Below, in pieces: positions 1 through 10,304 of a stretch of DNA of 64,000 bases (positions within the stretch are counted from its first letter, which is position 1; every line of letters begins with the position of its first letter). The notes beneath the pieces are model-generated. The model was not told where the DNA came from, did not search any database, and saw only the letters and a list, made by a program, of their open reading frames with translations. Source of the DNA: Kitagawia praeruptora (taxonomy: Eukaryota > Streptophyta > Magnoliopsida > Apiales > Apiaceae); NCBI GenBank assembly GCA_037693485.1, contig CM075353.1, positions 62,763,501 through 62,827,500 of the forward strand. Reading direction: 5' to 3'. The translations under genes and the position numbers were made by a program.

Positions 1-546
1 TTAGAATCAATTTCCAACGTTCAATTGGTTAGGGATTTTACAAACGTTCTTGTGAACGTTAGACAGAGGGTTTGAGAGAAAGAGATCGATGAAAAACATA
101 TCCCTTCTGTTCGTATGAATATAAAACGCGTATAGGAGATTTTGTAGAAAGAAATCTTTTAAATAAGGAAACTCCTATAAGTTTTATAAAATAATTCGAA
201 TGAGGATATTTTGAAAAGATTTTGAGCTCTAAATATATTGTATACGTATTATATGATAAAGACATCTTACAATATATTTCCTGAATAAAATCCATGAGAA
301 TTAATCTTGATAAAAATCTTCAGGATTTCTGGCAGTGTACAAATGGCTTGCTGTTTGTGACTGTCTGCTGGAAATAGCTTGCTGGACTGTCTCTGATGTA
401 GTACAAAATGGCTTGCTGTATATATATTCTCTGTAAACTTAATATATCCTGCAAAACCAAGTTAGTACAACCATAACACAATGTTTTATATCAAACTACA
501 AGCAAATAGCTTGATGAATGTGATCATCAAAACCATAGGAGTATCA
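1..546 (-). repeat. 3' LTR of copia-1 (partial)
   Basis: Direct repeat of 6917-7462. On the minus strand it begins TGATACTCC just after the purine tract at 547-559. About 735 bp of this LTR lie left of the window. It carries three exact copies of GCTTGCTG (346, 377, 411) and one mutated copy (509). Confidence 0.93.
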
Positions 547-881
547 ATCTCCCCCTTTTTGATGATTACACAATATTTAGGAGAAAAAATAACTCCCCCT
601 AAATCCCTGCATATTAGTACATTTTGATATAAAACAGATTCAAGATAAACAAGTATAATAATCATATCTAAACCGAATATCTTGACCAAACAAGCAAATA
701 AATTCTCCTAAATTTCTCCCCCTTAATCCATCAAAAATTCAACAAAAAGAACATTAGTCCAGGTCTGGAATAAGCATAGAGAAATAAAATTTGAAAAAAT
801 TAAATCATGTAATGGCATATAAACAATTCAGATACAAATGGTAAGCCAACGTTACCCATTCTGTGCTTGTCAGCTTGCTGA
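547..881 (-). promoter_or_regulatory. Copia-1 post-pol spacer with three polypurine tracts
   Basis: 335 bp between the pol stop and the 3' LTR. On the minus strand it carries three G5 purine runs: one abutting the LTR (547-559, AAAAAGGGGGAGA), one near 592-600 and one near 716-724. The tract next to the LTR is the expected primer for plus-strand DNA. Repeated polypurine tracts upstream of the 3' LTR are a known feature of Sireviruses. No ORF is seen. Confidence 0.7.
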
Positions 882-3800
882 CTACACAGTACACATGCCA
901 AGCTCCATTCGAATAGCTGCAAATCTTTCTTCAGCTAATGGCTTTGTGAAAATATCTGCCAGTTGAACTTTAGTTGAGACAAATACCAACTCAATCTTCC
1001 CTTTTGCTGCATTATCTCTTAAGAAATGATGACGAACGTCGATATGCTTTGTTCTTGAGTGATTCACAGGATTCTTGGAGATATTGATAGCACTCGTGTT
1101 GTCACAATATATTGGAATCTTGCCACACTTGATATTGAAATCCCTTAGAGTCTGAATCATCCATAAAATTTGAGAGCAACAGCTACCAGCTGCTAGATAC
1201 TCTCCTTCAGCCGTTGACAGAGCCACAGAAGCTTGCTTTTTGCTTTGCCACGAAACCAAGATTTGTCCAAGGAATGTACAAACACCACTTGTACTCTTTC
1301 TATCAGTTTGAGACCCTGCATAATCTGCATCACTATACCCCACGAGATCAAAAGTATTTGTGATAGGATAGAACAAACCAAGATTGATAGAACCACTTAA
1401 GTATTTAAAAATTCTTTTAACCGCATTTAAGTGAGACTCTTTAGGGTTGGATTGAAACCTTGCACAAACACAAACACTATACATGATATCAGGTCTTGAG
1501 GCAGTTAAATATAATAAACTTCCAATCATACCTCTATACCTTTTGACATCCACATCCTTACCATTCTCATCTACAAACAGCTTGCTGTTTTGAGTCATAG
1601 GAGTTGTTTTTGCTTTGACATCTTCAAAACCAAATCTTTTGAGCAGATTCTTTGTATACTTGGATTGATGCACATAAATACCATCATTGGTTTGCTTGAT
1701 TTGAAGACCCAAGAAATAATTGAGTTCCCCCATCATGCTCATGTCAAATTCATTGTACATGCACTTAGAAAACCACTCACACATAGATTCATTAGTAGCA
1801 CCAAATACAATATCATCCACATATATTTGTACAACAAGAATATCTTTACCATTTTGCTTTGTAAATAGTGTTGGATCGATATTACCTCGAGTAAATCCAT
1901 TTTTGAGAAGAAACTTACTAAGCCTCTCATACCATGCTCTAGGGGCCTGTCTTAAACCATATAATGCCTTCTTGAGCTTGTAAACATAGTCATGAAACTT
2001 CTCATGTTCGAATCCAGGAGGCTGTTTAACATAGACTTCCTCATCCAGCACGCCATTTAGAAATGCACTCTTTACGTCCATTTGATATAACTTGAATTTC
2101 TTGTAGCATGCATAAGCAAGTAGCATTCTGATTGATTCTAAACGAGCTACAGGTGCATATGTTTCTTCAAAATCAATTCCTTCTTGTTGATTATAGCCTT
2201 GAGCCACGAGCCTTGCCTTATTTCGAGTAACTGTTCCAAATTCATCCACTTTGTTCTTGAACACCCATTTGGTTCCTATGATAGAAGCATCTTCTGGTGG
2301 TTTTACAAGTTCCCAAACATCACATCTCTCGAATTGGTTGAGTTCCTCTTGCATTGCCATGATCCAATTTTCATCTTCTAGTGCTTCCTTGATATTTTTG
2401 GGTTCTTCTTGAGCTAAAAAGGCAGCATAAGCACAAAAGTTTGCTTTTCCTCTCCTTGTTGTGATTCCATCTGAGATATTTCCAATGACAAGTTCTGGAG
2501 GATGATTCTTTACTGTCCTTGTAGCCTTTGGTAGAGAATGTTGAGCAATTTCTTCATGTGAAGTGATTCTGACCACTTCAGCTTGCTGATTTGCATTTCC
2601 AGCTTGCTGTTTTCCATTCTCAGTAGTGTTGTTGGCTTGCTGACTTCCAGTTTTAGCAGAATTGATGGCTTGCTGATTACTAGCAACATGAGGTTGTATG
2701 ATATCATCTTTACCTGCAAATTCTTCCTCGTCTCTTGACAGATCATTGTTAGGTTCTTGAAAAGTAACATCAATAGATTCTTCAACTATATGTTTATTTA
2801 AGTTATAAACTCTATATGCTCTACTAGTTAAAGAATAGCCAAGAAAAATAGCCTCATAAGATTTAGCATCGAATTTACCATCATTATCAATTGTCTTGAG
2901 CACAAAGCACTTTGAGCCAAAGATTTTGAAGTAACTAATGTTTGGCTTCTTTTTCCTCAACAATTCATACGGAGTTTTGTTCAAAATAGACCTGATTATG
3001 ACTCTGTTCAACAAATAGCACGCTGTATTCACTGCTTCTGCCCAAAAACTTCTAGGCAGCTTGCTTTCTTGCAAAAGAGTCCTTGCTGTTTCTTGTAGTG
3101 ACCTGTTCTTCCTTTCTACCACTCCATTCTGTTGTGGAGTCCTTGGTGCAGAAAATTCATGTGTAATTCCTCTTTCTTCACAATAAGCAATGAAGTCTTT
3201 GTTGAGAAATTCACCTCCTCTATCACTTCTTATACCTACAAGTCTTGTATTCAACTTGTTCTCAAGTAATTTGATTAGTTTCTCAAACTCATCAAAAGCA
3301 CAATCTTTAGTACGAAGAAATAATACCCATGTAAATCTAGAATAATCATCTACAATCACAAAACCATATTGTTTACCTCCAATACTCTTGTAAGCTTCTG
3401 GACCAAATAAGTCCAAATGCAGAAGCTCTAAGGGTTTAGAAGTAGATACCATTTTCTTTGATTTGTGAGTACTTCGAAGCTGTTTTCCCAATTGGCAAGC
3501 TGAACATACTTCTGTTTTGACATACTTTAGTTTGGGCAGCCCTCTCACTAGTTTCTTGCTTGATAACTTTCTGAGCAAATCCATGTGTGCATGTCCCAAT
3601 CTTCTATGCCAAATATATGGATCATTATCCATTGCAGCCAAACAGCATGCTGTTTCCTGCATCTCAAAGTCTAGTACATATATATTTCCTTCCCTTCTAG
3701 CAACTAGGGGGATTTTGTTAGTGCCAATAGTAATAATAGCTTTATCAATGCCCAATTCAACATGATGTCCATCATCAAATAATTGAGTGACACTAAGCAA

Positions 3801-4025
3801 ATTATAAGTAAGACCTTTGACATATTGAACTTTATCAATAGAAATAATACTATTACCAATAGAACCTGTACCAAGGATTTGAAGAGTTTTGCTATTCCCA
3901 ATTGTCACTCTTCCACCCTTTTTCATTTTGAGATTCATAAACTGAGATTTGTCTCCACACATATGTCTTGTGCATCCACTGTCCAAGATCCATTGCTTTG
4001 ACTTGACCTTAGCAGCAAGGCACAT
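882..4025 (-). CDS. pol: Copia-1 Pol polyprotein (protease, integrase, RT, RNase H)
   Basis: 1047-codon intact ORF. The ATG at 4025-4023 is directly preceded in frame by TAG, so the start is well defined. Domains in order: aspartic protease with DSG at residues 15-17; GAG-pre-integrase/HHCC zinc region around 135-180; integrase core with D in HLDLFGP, D in SDRGGEF and E in NGVVERKNR; reverse transcriptase with YVDDIVFG near residue 733; RNase H with SDADYAG near 898, followed by the STAEGEY and CDNTSA motifs. It matures Gag, copies genomic RNA in the particle and integrates the cDNA. It lies 22 nt downstream of the gag stop in a different frame, so how it is translated is unclear. All catalytic residues I can check are present. 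Confidence 0.93.
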   Translation of the reverse strand: MCLAAKVKSKQWILDSGCTRHMCGDKSQFMNLKMKKGGRVTIGNSKTLQILGTGSIGNSIISIDKVQYVKGLTYNLLSVTQLFDDGHHVELGIDKAIITIGTNKIPLVARREGNIYVLDFEMQETACCLAAMDNDPYIWHRRLGHAHMDLLRKLSSKKLVRGLPKLKYVKTEVCSACQLGKQLRSTHKSKKMVSTSKPLELLHLDLFGPEAYKSIGGKQYGFVIVDDYSRFTWVLFLRTKDCAFDEFEKLIKLLENKLNTRLVGIRSDRGGEFLNKDFIAYCEERGITHEFSAPRTPQQNGVVERKNRSLQETARTLLQESKLPRSFWAEAVNTACYLLNRVIIRSILNKTPYELLRKKKPNISYFKIFGSKCFVLKTIDNDGKFDAKSYEAIFLGYSLTSRAYRVYNLNKHIVEESIDVTFQEPNNDLSRDEEEFAGKDDIIQPHVASNQQAINSAKTGSQQANNTTENGKQQAGNANQQAEVVRITSHEEIAQHSLPKATRTVKNHPPELVIGNISDGITTRRGKANFCAYAAFLAQEEPKNIKEALEDENWIMAMQEELNQFERCDVWELVKPPEDASIIGTKWVFKNKVDEFGTVTRNKARLVAQGYNQQEGIDFEETYAPVARLESIRMLLAYACYKKFKLYQMDVKSAFLNGVLDEEVYVKQPPGFEHEKFHDYVYKLKKALYGLRQAPRAWYERLSKFLLKNGFTRGNIDPTLFTKQNGKDILVVQIYVDDIVFGATNESMCEWFSKCMYNEFDMSMMGELNYFLGLQIKQTNDGIYVHQSKYTKNLLKRFGFEDVKAKTTPMTQNSKLFVDENGKDVDVKRYRGMIGSLLYLTASRPDIMYSVCVCARFQSNPKESHLNAVKRIFKYLSGSINLGLFYPITNTFDLVGYSDADYAGSQTDRKSTSGVCTFLGQILVSWQSKKQASVALSTAEGEYLAAGSCCSQILWMIQTLRDFNIKCGKIPIYCDNTSAINISKNPVNHSRTKHIDVRHHFLRDNAAKGKIELVFVSTKVQLADIFTKPLAEERFAAIRMELGMCTV

Positions 4026-4047
4026 CTACAAAACAAACAAAAATACC

Positions 4048-6123
4048 TCAATGTTTTGGTACCCATATAGGTTTGGGTCCAGGTTGGTTAGTAGCAAGAA
4101 TATATAAAGCATTTAAATCAGATTTCTTGATCCACATTTGGACCACTTTTGGGGACTGATCATTCTGTTGGTAAGCTGTTTGTCTCCTGCTATTTGTATT
4201 CTGGTATGCTGTTTGTCTCCTGTTTGGTGCATTCTGGTATGCTGTTTTCTGTCTGACTTGTCCATTCTGGTATGCTGTTTTCGTCTTATGATATACTTGA
4301 ACCACACAATTCTTTTCCAGATGTCCTTTTCCACCACATTTGTTGCATGTCTTCCAAGGCATAGCATAATTGTAGGGAATGCCATTCCTTCCATCATATT
4401 TGAGTACCTTATCCTTTTTGTTGAGATTCATGCCAACTCCTTCTCTGACTAAGGGGACCTTTGCCTTCTTCATCATTGTCTTTAAAGTGTCTTCACCTTG
4501 AACAAAAGTTTCCATGCCCTTCTTTAGATCTTTAACTTCTGTTTCTAGGATAATGATCACTTCAGCTTGCTGTTTGATGAGTTCAGCTTGCTGAACTCTC
4601 TTTTCAGCAGTTTTTGAGGATTCGGCTTGGCTAGATTCCTTCATTTTGTATGATTCCAATGCTTTAGCTTTAGTTTTGACATCAGACCTTAGCTCTTTGA
4701 TTTCTTCAGTCAAGGTCTTGTTTCTCTTTTCAAGTAACTTGACATTAGCTTCTAAATGTCTGTTCTTAGTATTGAGTTCCTTGATCTCTGTAGCTTTACT
4801 GAATGAAGTTGAATCCCATTCTTCTATTTTTGGCAACAGATCTTTTACCATTTTGGATAAATAGGCATTCTTATCAGTCAGCTTGCTGATTTCAGCCTTT
4901 AGTGCCATGTGTTCTTCAATTGTAACACTATTTTGTTCCTGCATGGTTAGTGAATCTAACAATGTATCATCTGAAGAAATATAATCATTAAAAGAGTTTA
5001 CCTCACTCTGATCTTCTTCAGAATCAGTTTCAGCATACACTCCTTCTGAATTTCCTAGAGCAGATTCATCTTCAATTCCAACAAGTGCTAAGTTCACCAT
5101 TTCTTCACTTGAGTCATCACTGGAATCTGAATCATCATCACTCCAAGTCAGTAGAGCCTTTGATTTCTTCTTATCCTTGAAAACAGTAGGCTGTTTTGAC
5201 TTCAGTTTGTAGCAGTTCCTTTTATAATGACCTGGCTTGCCACATTCGAAACAAGTTTCCTCCTTAGAGTCTTTTGAGCCTTTCTTGTTGTTGTAGTAGC
5301 CACCTCTTTCCCTTTTCATCATGTTCTTCTTTTCTATCAGCCTCTTGATCTTCTTTGAAATAAGTGCAAGTTCCTCATCAGAATCAGATTCATCATTAGA
5401 GTCAATTGGCTTGCTGTTTTTAGAATGGAGAGCCATATTCTTCATCTTTTCTGTTGGAGCTTTAACACTTGAACTTCCCACCTGATTTCCATTTATCTTG
5501 CTTTCAAATTGCTCTAGCTCAGCAAATACAGCCAAGTGATCCATAGTATCAATAAGTGGTGAGGATTCCAAGGCAGTAACTTTGGCTTCGTAGATAAATG
5601 GTACTGCACTCAATACCTTCATATTGATTTCGTCTTGTGGTATAGATTTCCCAAGTCTCTTTAATGAATTTATAGTAACTTGAAACCGTGCTTGACTGTC
5701 CTTGATAGTTTCCCCATCATTAAGCTTGAAGTTTCCAAAGTCATTCATTAGCTTACTAAGTTTCACCTTCTTTAGGGACTTCGAACCTTCATGATAAGTC
5801 TCCAAAGCATCCCACATTTCTTTGGCTGTTTTGAATGAAGATACTTTGTCATATTCAGCTTGATTCAAACCATTCATAAGAGAACTCCTTGCCTTTCCAT
5901 TGTAGCCAATCTTGATTAATTCATCCGGGGTAAGATCATCTACATCCTTTGGCTTGCCATCCTTGTCAAGAAAGACATATGGACCTTTTTGCACAACTCT
6001 CAGAACTAATGGATCTTTGGATAAGTGAGTTTCCATGCTGCTTTTCCACCAGTGGTAGTTGTGTGTGCCATGAAGAAGTGGAGGCCTAAAATCAGATTTT
6101 CCTTCGGGATAGTTTTCAGCCAT
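4048..6123 (-). CDS. gag: Copia-1 Gag polyprotein
   Basis: 691-codon ORF starting MAENYPEG at the ATG at 6123-6121; the open frame extends to 6192 but only through the primer site and LTR edge. The N-terminal third is the Retrotran_gag_2/UBN2-type capsid region (W-rich motif NYHWWKSSME, residues about 20-200). One CCHC zinc knuckle (CFECGKPGHYKRNC) lies near residue 290. An acidic Ser/Asp stretch and a long Lys/Glu-rich probable coiled coil follow (about 410-530), then a second CCHC (CNKCGGKGHLEKNC) near 593. It packages the RNA and builds the particle. The C-terminus has near-tandem QTAYQN repeats. The ending GPKPIWVPKH followed by a stop matches the Gag end in the other two elements. Size is typical of SIRE-type Gag, larger than most plant copia. 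Confidence 0.92.
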   Translation of the reverse strand: MAENYPEGKSDFRPPLLHGTHNYHWWKSSMETHLSKDPLVLRVVQKGPYVFLDKDGKPKDVDDLTPDELIKIGYNGKARSSLMNGLNQAEYDKVSSFKTAKEMWDALETYHEGSKSLKKVKLSKLMNDFGNFKLNDGETIKDSQARFQVTINSLKRLGKSIPQDEINMKVLSAVPFIYEAKVTALESSPLIDTMDHLAVFAELEQFESKINGNQVGSSSVKAPTEKMKNMALHSKNSKPIDSNDESDSDEELALISKKIKRLIEKKNMMKRERGGYYNNKKGSKDSKEETCFECGKPGHYKRNCYKLKSKQPTVFKDKKKSKALLTWSDDDSDSSDDSSEEMVNLALVGIEDESALGNSEGVYAETDSEEDQSEVNSFNDYISSDDTLLDSLTMQEQNSVTIEEHMALKAEISKLTDKNAYLSKMVKDLLPKIEEWDSTSFSKATEIKELNTKNRHLEANVKLLEKRNKTLTEEIKELRSDVKTKAKALESYKMKESSQAESSKTAEKRVQQAELIKQQAEVIIILETEVKDLKKGMETFVQGEDTLKTMMKKAKVPLVREGVGMNLNKKDKVLKYDGRNGIPYNYAMPWKTCNKCGGKGHLEKNCVVQVYHKTKTAYQNGQVRQKTAYQNAPNRRQTAYQNTNSRRQTAYQQNDQSPKVVQMWIKKSDLNALYILATNQPGPKPIWVPKH

Positions 6124-6168
6124 TTTGATCGAATACTTTCCTGTTACAGAATTGTTAGTATACCAAAG

Positions 6169-6180
6169 CTCTGATACCAA
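6169..6180 (-). promoter_or_regulatory. Primer binding site (initiator tRNA-Met)
   Basis: On the minus strand the sequence just inside the 5' LTR reads TGGTATCAGAGC, complementary to the 3' end of plant initiator tRNA-Met, the usual primer of copia elements. It abuts the LTR end at 6182. Confidence 0.9.
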
Positions 6181-6181
6181 A

Positions 6182-7462
6182 TGAAAATGCACACCTAGAG
6201 GGGGTTGAATAGGTGTAAATGGCTAATTATGTATAACTAAAACTGATTTTAAGAATTACCAGAAACAGCTTACTGATTTCGTTTTATGCAGAGACAAATG
6301 GTATGCTGAATGCACAGATAATCAGTACAGTAAAGTGCAGAAACAGTAAGCTAAATGCAAGCAGTAAGTAAATAACAGAAAGTAAAGAACACAGAGACTT
6401 TTAGCCAGGTTCGACCCCTAACCCCTATGGTCTACGTCCTGGTCCCTTACCAACTTGGTAAGAGAATATATTATTGATCACTGAAATAAGCCAATTACAA
6501 GATACAACAATATATCTCCCTTAACACCCAGCTGTTGACAAATGGCGTGCTGAACTCCTGTTTCTGAACTTGCTCTCTAAGCTATACTTCCAAAGTATAC
6601 TTCTCTAGCAACGTTCACCAAACCCTAGTTCCCTAGCCAAACTGTCCAACAACTAATCCTTACAAATCGAACAATACAATCAATAAAGGATACAACTCAA
6701 CCTATGATCTCTCTATAATATACTACGAATATATATATAAAGAGCTCGAGAGAATCAAGAATATAGCAATGGAAAACTGAGTTGTTTGTAGACTTGTATG
6801 CTTGAATATTTTCTCTTCAGTGTTGTCTTGATTGATAGAAACGAAAGAACACAAGAACAGGTTTATATAGCTTCACACCAACGTTCAGAAAATCAATCAC
6901 CAATTTATTCGAACTGTTAGAATCAATTTCCAACGTTCAATTGGTTAGGGATTTTACAAACGTTCTTGTGAACGTTAGACAGAGGGTTTGAGAGAAAGAG
7001 ATCGATGAAAAACATATCCCTTCTGTTCGTATGAATATAAAACGCGTATAGGAGATTTTGTAGAAAGAAATCTTTTAAATAAGGAAACTCCTATAAGTTT
7101 TATAAAATAATTCGAATGAGGATATTTTGAAAAGATTTTGAGCTCTAAATATATTGTATACGTATTATATGATAAAGATATCTTACAATATATTTCCTGA
7201 ATAAAATCCATGAGAATTAATCTTGATAAAAATCTTCAGGATTTCTGGCAGTGTACAAATGGCTTGCTGTTTGTGACTGTCTGCTGGAAATAGCTTGCTG
7301 GACTGTCTCTGATGTAGTACAAAATGGCTTGCTGTATATATATTCTCTGTAAACTTAATATATCCTGCAAAACCAAGTTAGTACAACCATAACACAATGT
7401 TTTATATCAAACTACAAGCAAATAGCTTGCTGAATGTGATCATCAAAACCATAGGAGTATCA
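6182..7462 (-). repeat. 5' LTR of copia-1
   Basis: 1281-bp LTR, TGATACTCC...CATTTTCA on the minus strand, bounded by the primer site at one end and the gypsy junction at 7462. A TATA box (GCTATATAAACC on the minus strand, 6861-6872) marks the likely promoter, giving an R/U5 of about 650 bp. Four exact GCTTGCTG words lie in U3 (7262, 7293, 7327, 7425). Confidence 0.92.
6861..6872 (-). promoter_or_regulatory. TATA box of copia-1 5' LTR
   Basis: CTATATAAAC on the minus strand inside the LTR, in the middle third where U3/R boundaries usually fall. It should drive the gag-pol transcript. Confidence 0.55.
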
Positions 7463-8820
7463 TCCACCAAGTGAGTTTTTGAGCCTTATTGCATATTTGT
7501 TGCAATTTATTCGTTTGCTTGAGTGTCCACGGATTGTTTGCATTGCTAACAGTTGTTTGAGGTCTTTCTTGAAACGCATGACATTATTTGACGATTAAAA
7601 TGATAAAGGCATTTAGGAATAATCGCAAATTTTCCCATATTACCACACCATATTTACATGATCAATTAGTTAACCCGTTGAGCTTATTCCTATTTTTCGG
7701 TGACATACCACATTACTTGCCTAGATCTTTTTCTTGTATTGGCCTTACATTAATTTGAACCCACATTGTCAAAGGCTAGTAGAGTGCTTAAGGGAGTAAT
7801 AAGGTTTGCAAAGGGGTTTATTCTTGGTCATAATTTTGGGGGAAATATTGAACATTGGGTTTGGTTGTTTACTTGATAGTCGGCATGTGTAATAAAATTG
7901 TTGGATCATTGTTATTGTTTATATTATTGTTTTTGTTATATTTAGCTCTCGAAAAAAAAAGAAAAAAAACAGAGAAAAAAACAAAAAAATATTATGAGAG
8001 CTTATTTGTGTTTGTGGTGATCCTATTTAAGTCGACTTGTCGAGTGTTTTTGGTGGAAGAATAATAGATCATGTGGGGGAAATAGGGTGTTGTGTATGAT
8101 TTATTATGGTACTTACTAGCTTTTGACACTTCACCTGATTTGGCTTATTTGACATACCTTGTCCCTAGCCTCGTTACAACCCAAATAAAGACCTTTTGAT
8201 TATCGTCATTGATGTATGTTGTGTTAAGAGTTAGATTGATACCAAATGTCAAGCATGTTTATGATTTTGTTGGAATTGAGTGATACACTTACCCTTGTTC
8301 TTGAGAGAGTATTCTTTTGTGAGTGGATTGTGAGTGTTTACTTGTTTTTGCGTATGAGATCCCGAGTTTTGTCTCAAAGATGTACTCTTGTAGGCTTAGC
8401 ATGATTACTAACTTATTCTTACATTTGACATGGGCTTGTGAGAACTTATGCATGTTCATTGAGTAGACTATGTGAATACTTGCACTTTCGACACCAAGAC
8501 ATTGCGTATTTACTTTGATTCTTAAGTTGATATGGCATGAGAGGATTTGACGGTATGGTAGGATATTAGTACTAAATCATTTGCATTTCCATATTAGTTG
8601 CATTCATGCATTGCATTGCATTAGGTTAAATGGATTTTGTGGGTACATTCGCTATAGGCCCTCACGAGACCTTACTCGTCCACTAGGGCTGCCTAGGGGT
8701 TTAAAAGGCTTGTTGCATATGCTAAATGCAACCGTGATCACCTACGGAAGTGGTACTAGTTAGTTGTATATAGTTTTCTGTTTATGCTTGAGGACAAGCA
8801 TCGGTTTAAGTTTGGGGGTG

Positions 8821-10304
8821 TGATAAGTGGATTTATATCCACTTGGATCATTTTATTTCGGCTTAAATTGGTGTTTTGTATCTCAAGTATTGGTGTGTTT
8901 TAACGTGTTTTGTGAGAATTGTGCAGGATATACTTCTAGGTGCAAGTATGGGATTTTTAGTGTTTATATGTGTTTTTAAGCTCAGAAGAACAAGTGGTTG
9001 AAGTTGCAAAGGAAAGTAGAGAAGAAATCAGCAAAAGGAAAATAAGCAGTCTGCAGAACCAATGCTGAGCGCGGGCGCGCCCAGACTGTATTACAGAAGC
9101 GCGCGGGCGCGCGTGAAAGGAGTCTGCAAGTTAGAAGTGCGCGGGCGCGCGGAAGTTATGTATAAAATGAGCGCGGGCGTGCCTATGCCGGCAGAAACAT
9201 CCTAAAACTCAATTTCTAATAGGAAACTGCCTTAAATCTTCTCCTAATCCATATGGCGATTGTTTTGGATGACCAGAAGCTTCCAGAATCATAGTTAAAC
9301 ATGGGAATTGCAATTCTATTCCATTCAAGAAAGGAAATTGCCGGAATTCTATTCTAATTCAAAGACGGTAATTGCTTGGAAAAGAAGACACTTGGGGCTA
9401 TAAATACACACCTTGGGGCAAATCAAAGAGATCATCTACACACCATTACATATCAATTACTTGGGTTTATTGGAATATTTTCATACTTTGTTTTTATCAT
9501 GGTTTCACCAGATCCCATGATGACGAGCGGTTCGATTATGAACTAATCGTTGTCATGGGATTTTAACGGATTTATTTATGGAGCTTTAGTATCTTGATGC
9601 TTTAAAGATCTGTGTGTGATGTATATCTGATATCCTCGTATGGTTATGCTTAATTGTTAGATGCGTAGCTAACATCTACTTTGTTAATCTCTTGTTAAGT
9701 GAAAGTGGATCTTGAGATTTAGAACTTGCCATGCTAGCATAGGTTCATAATTGTTTATCAATATGATTCGTGGTGTGAGATGAAAATACTTATACTGCCC
9801 TGTGTGATCTTTATGGATAACTTGCTCTTCAACCGTTATGTTTTCAAATTCTGTAGACATATAGGGTCTAAGCATAATTGGTGTCTATTCATCTCCTATC
9901 TCTTTTGTGGATGTATGTTTAGTTTGGTATACGTATACTGAGAAGTAGTGTGTACTTGTTTCGTGTTGTCTGATCAGATATCATAACCATTGCATATAGT
10001 GATTAAAGGCGTCAGATCTAAGCAAAGTATTTAATGAAGTTAGGATTCCATGTTTTCTCTTGCAGAAGTAATTCGATTCAAATTCTCGTTAGTTAGTTAA
10101 TTCTTAGCTTGTTAATTTACTTCTTAGTTAATTTAGTTTATTAAACCCAAAATTGTTAATTGTCTTAGCAGTGAATAATAATCATACATTGTTGCATAGG
10201 TACATCTACCGAATTAAAACCATAACCAGATCTCTGTGGGAACGAACTTGACTTATTCATATATTACTTGTGACCACGTACGCTTGCGTGATTTTGTGTT
10301 AACA
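8821..10304 (+). repeat. Gypsy 3' LTR
   Basis: 1484-bp LTR inferred from the purine tract at 8810-8820, the TGATAAG start and the terminal GTTAACA, after which copia-2 gag sequence resumes. A TATA box (CTATAAATA) lies at 9398-9406. Its U3 holds an unusual CpG-rich module (9067-9192). The partner LTR is outside the window, so the ends rest on motifs and context. Confidence 0.68.
9067..9192. repeat. CpG-rich GCGCGGGCGCGC module, four copies
   Basis: Four near copies of a GC-only word (GCGCGGGCGCGC or close variants) spaced about 30-45 bp in otherwise AT-rich LTR U3, about 210-330 bp upstream of the TATA box. The copies are partly self-complementary. Confidence 0.8.

Larger units (their letters stand above)
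1..7462 (-). mobile_element. Copia-1: SIRE-lineage Ty1/copia retrotransposon, cut by window edge
   Basis: Almost complete LTR retrotransposon read on the minus strand. The 5' LTR is 6182-7462. The 3' LTR runs off the left edge, and positions 1-546 match 6917-7462 with only two mismatches that I see (263 and 514). The order is LTR, tRNA-iMet primer site, gag, pol (protease-integrase-RT-RNase H), polypurine tracts, LTR. That order is Ty1/copia, and the RT box YVDDIVFGATNE with a large Gag points to the SIRE (Sirevirus) lineage. No third ORF is present, unlike the two plus-strand relatives in the window. Bases after 7462 (tccac) should be one TSD copy; its partner lies outside. Both ORFs are intact and the LTRs nearly identical, so it is young and possibly still competent. 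Confidence 0.93.
7463..10304 (+). mobile_element. 3' part of a Ty3/gypsy element (noncoding tail plus 3' LTR)
   Basis: Sequence interrupted at its left by copia-1. 7463-8820 has no convincing ORF. It ends in the block GCTTGAGGACAAGCA and then a purine tract TTTGGGGGTG directly before an LTR starting TGATAAG at 8821, an arrangement common upstream of the 3' LTR in plant gypsy elements. Tat/Athila-type affiliation is an inference, because no gypsy Pol is in the window. The rest of the element should lie left of copia-1. To the right it abuts copia-2 gag sequence, so this element was inserted into copia-2. Confidence 0.72.

Noticed and set aside
59..295. 78-codon frame in the copia-1 LTR, with a near copy at 6975-7211
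   Set aside because: Lies wholly in the LTR, differs only by LTR mutations and has no domain; chance frame.
4138..4452. 104-codon frame opposite gag
   Set aside because: Antisense shadow of the repetitive QTAYQN-coding part of copia-1 gag.
7855..8064. 69-codon frame in the gypsy tail
   Set aside because: Hydrophobic start then poly-Lys from an A-run; no family resemblance.
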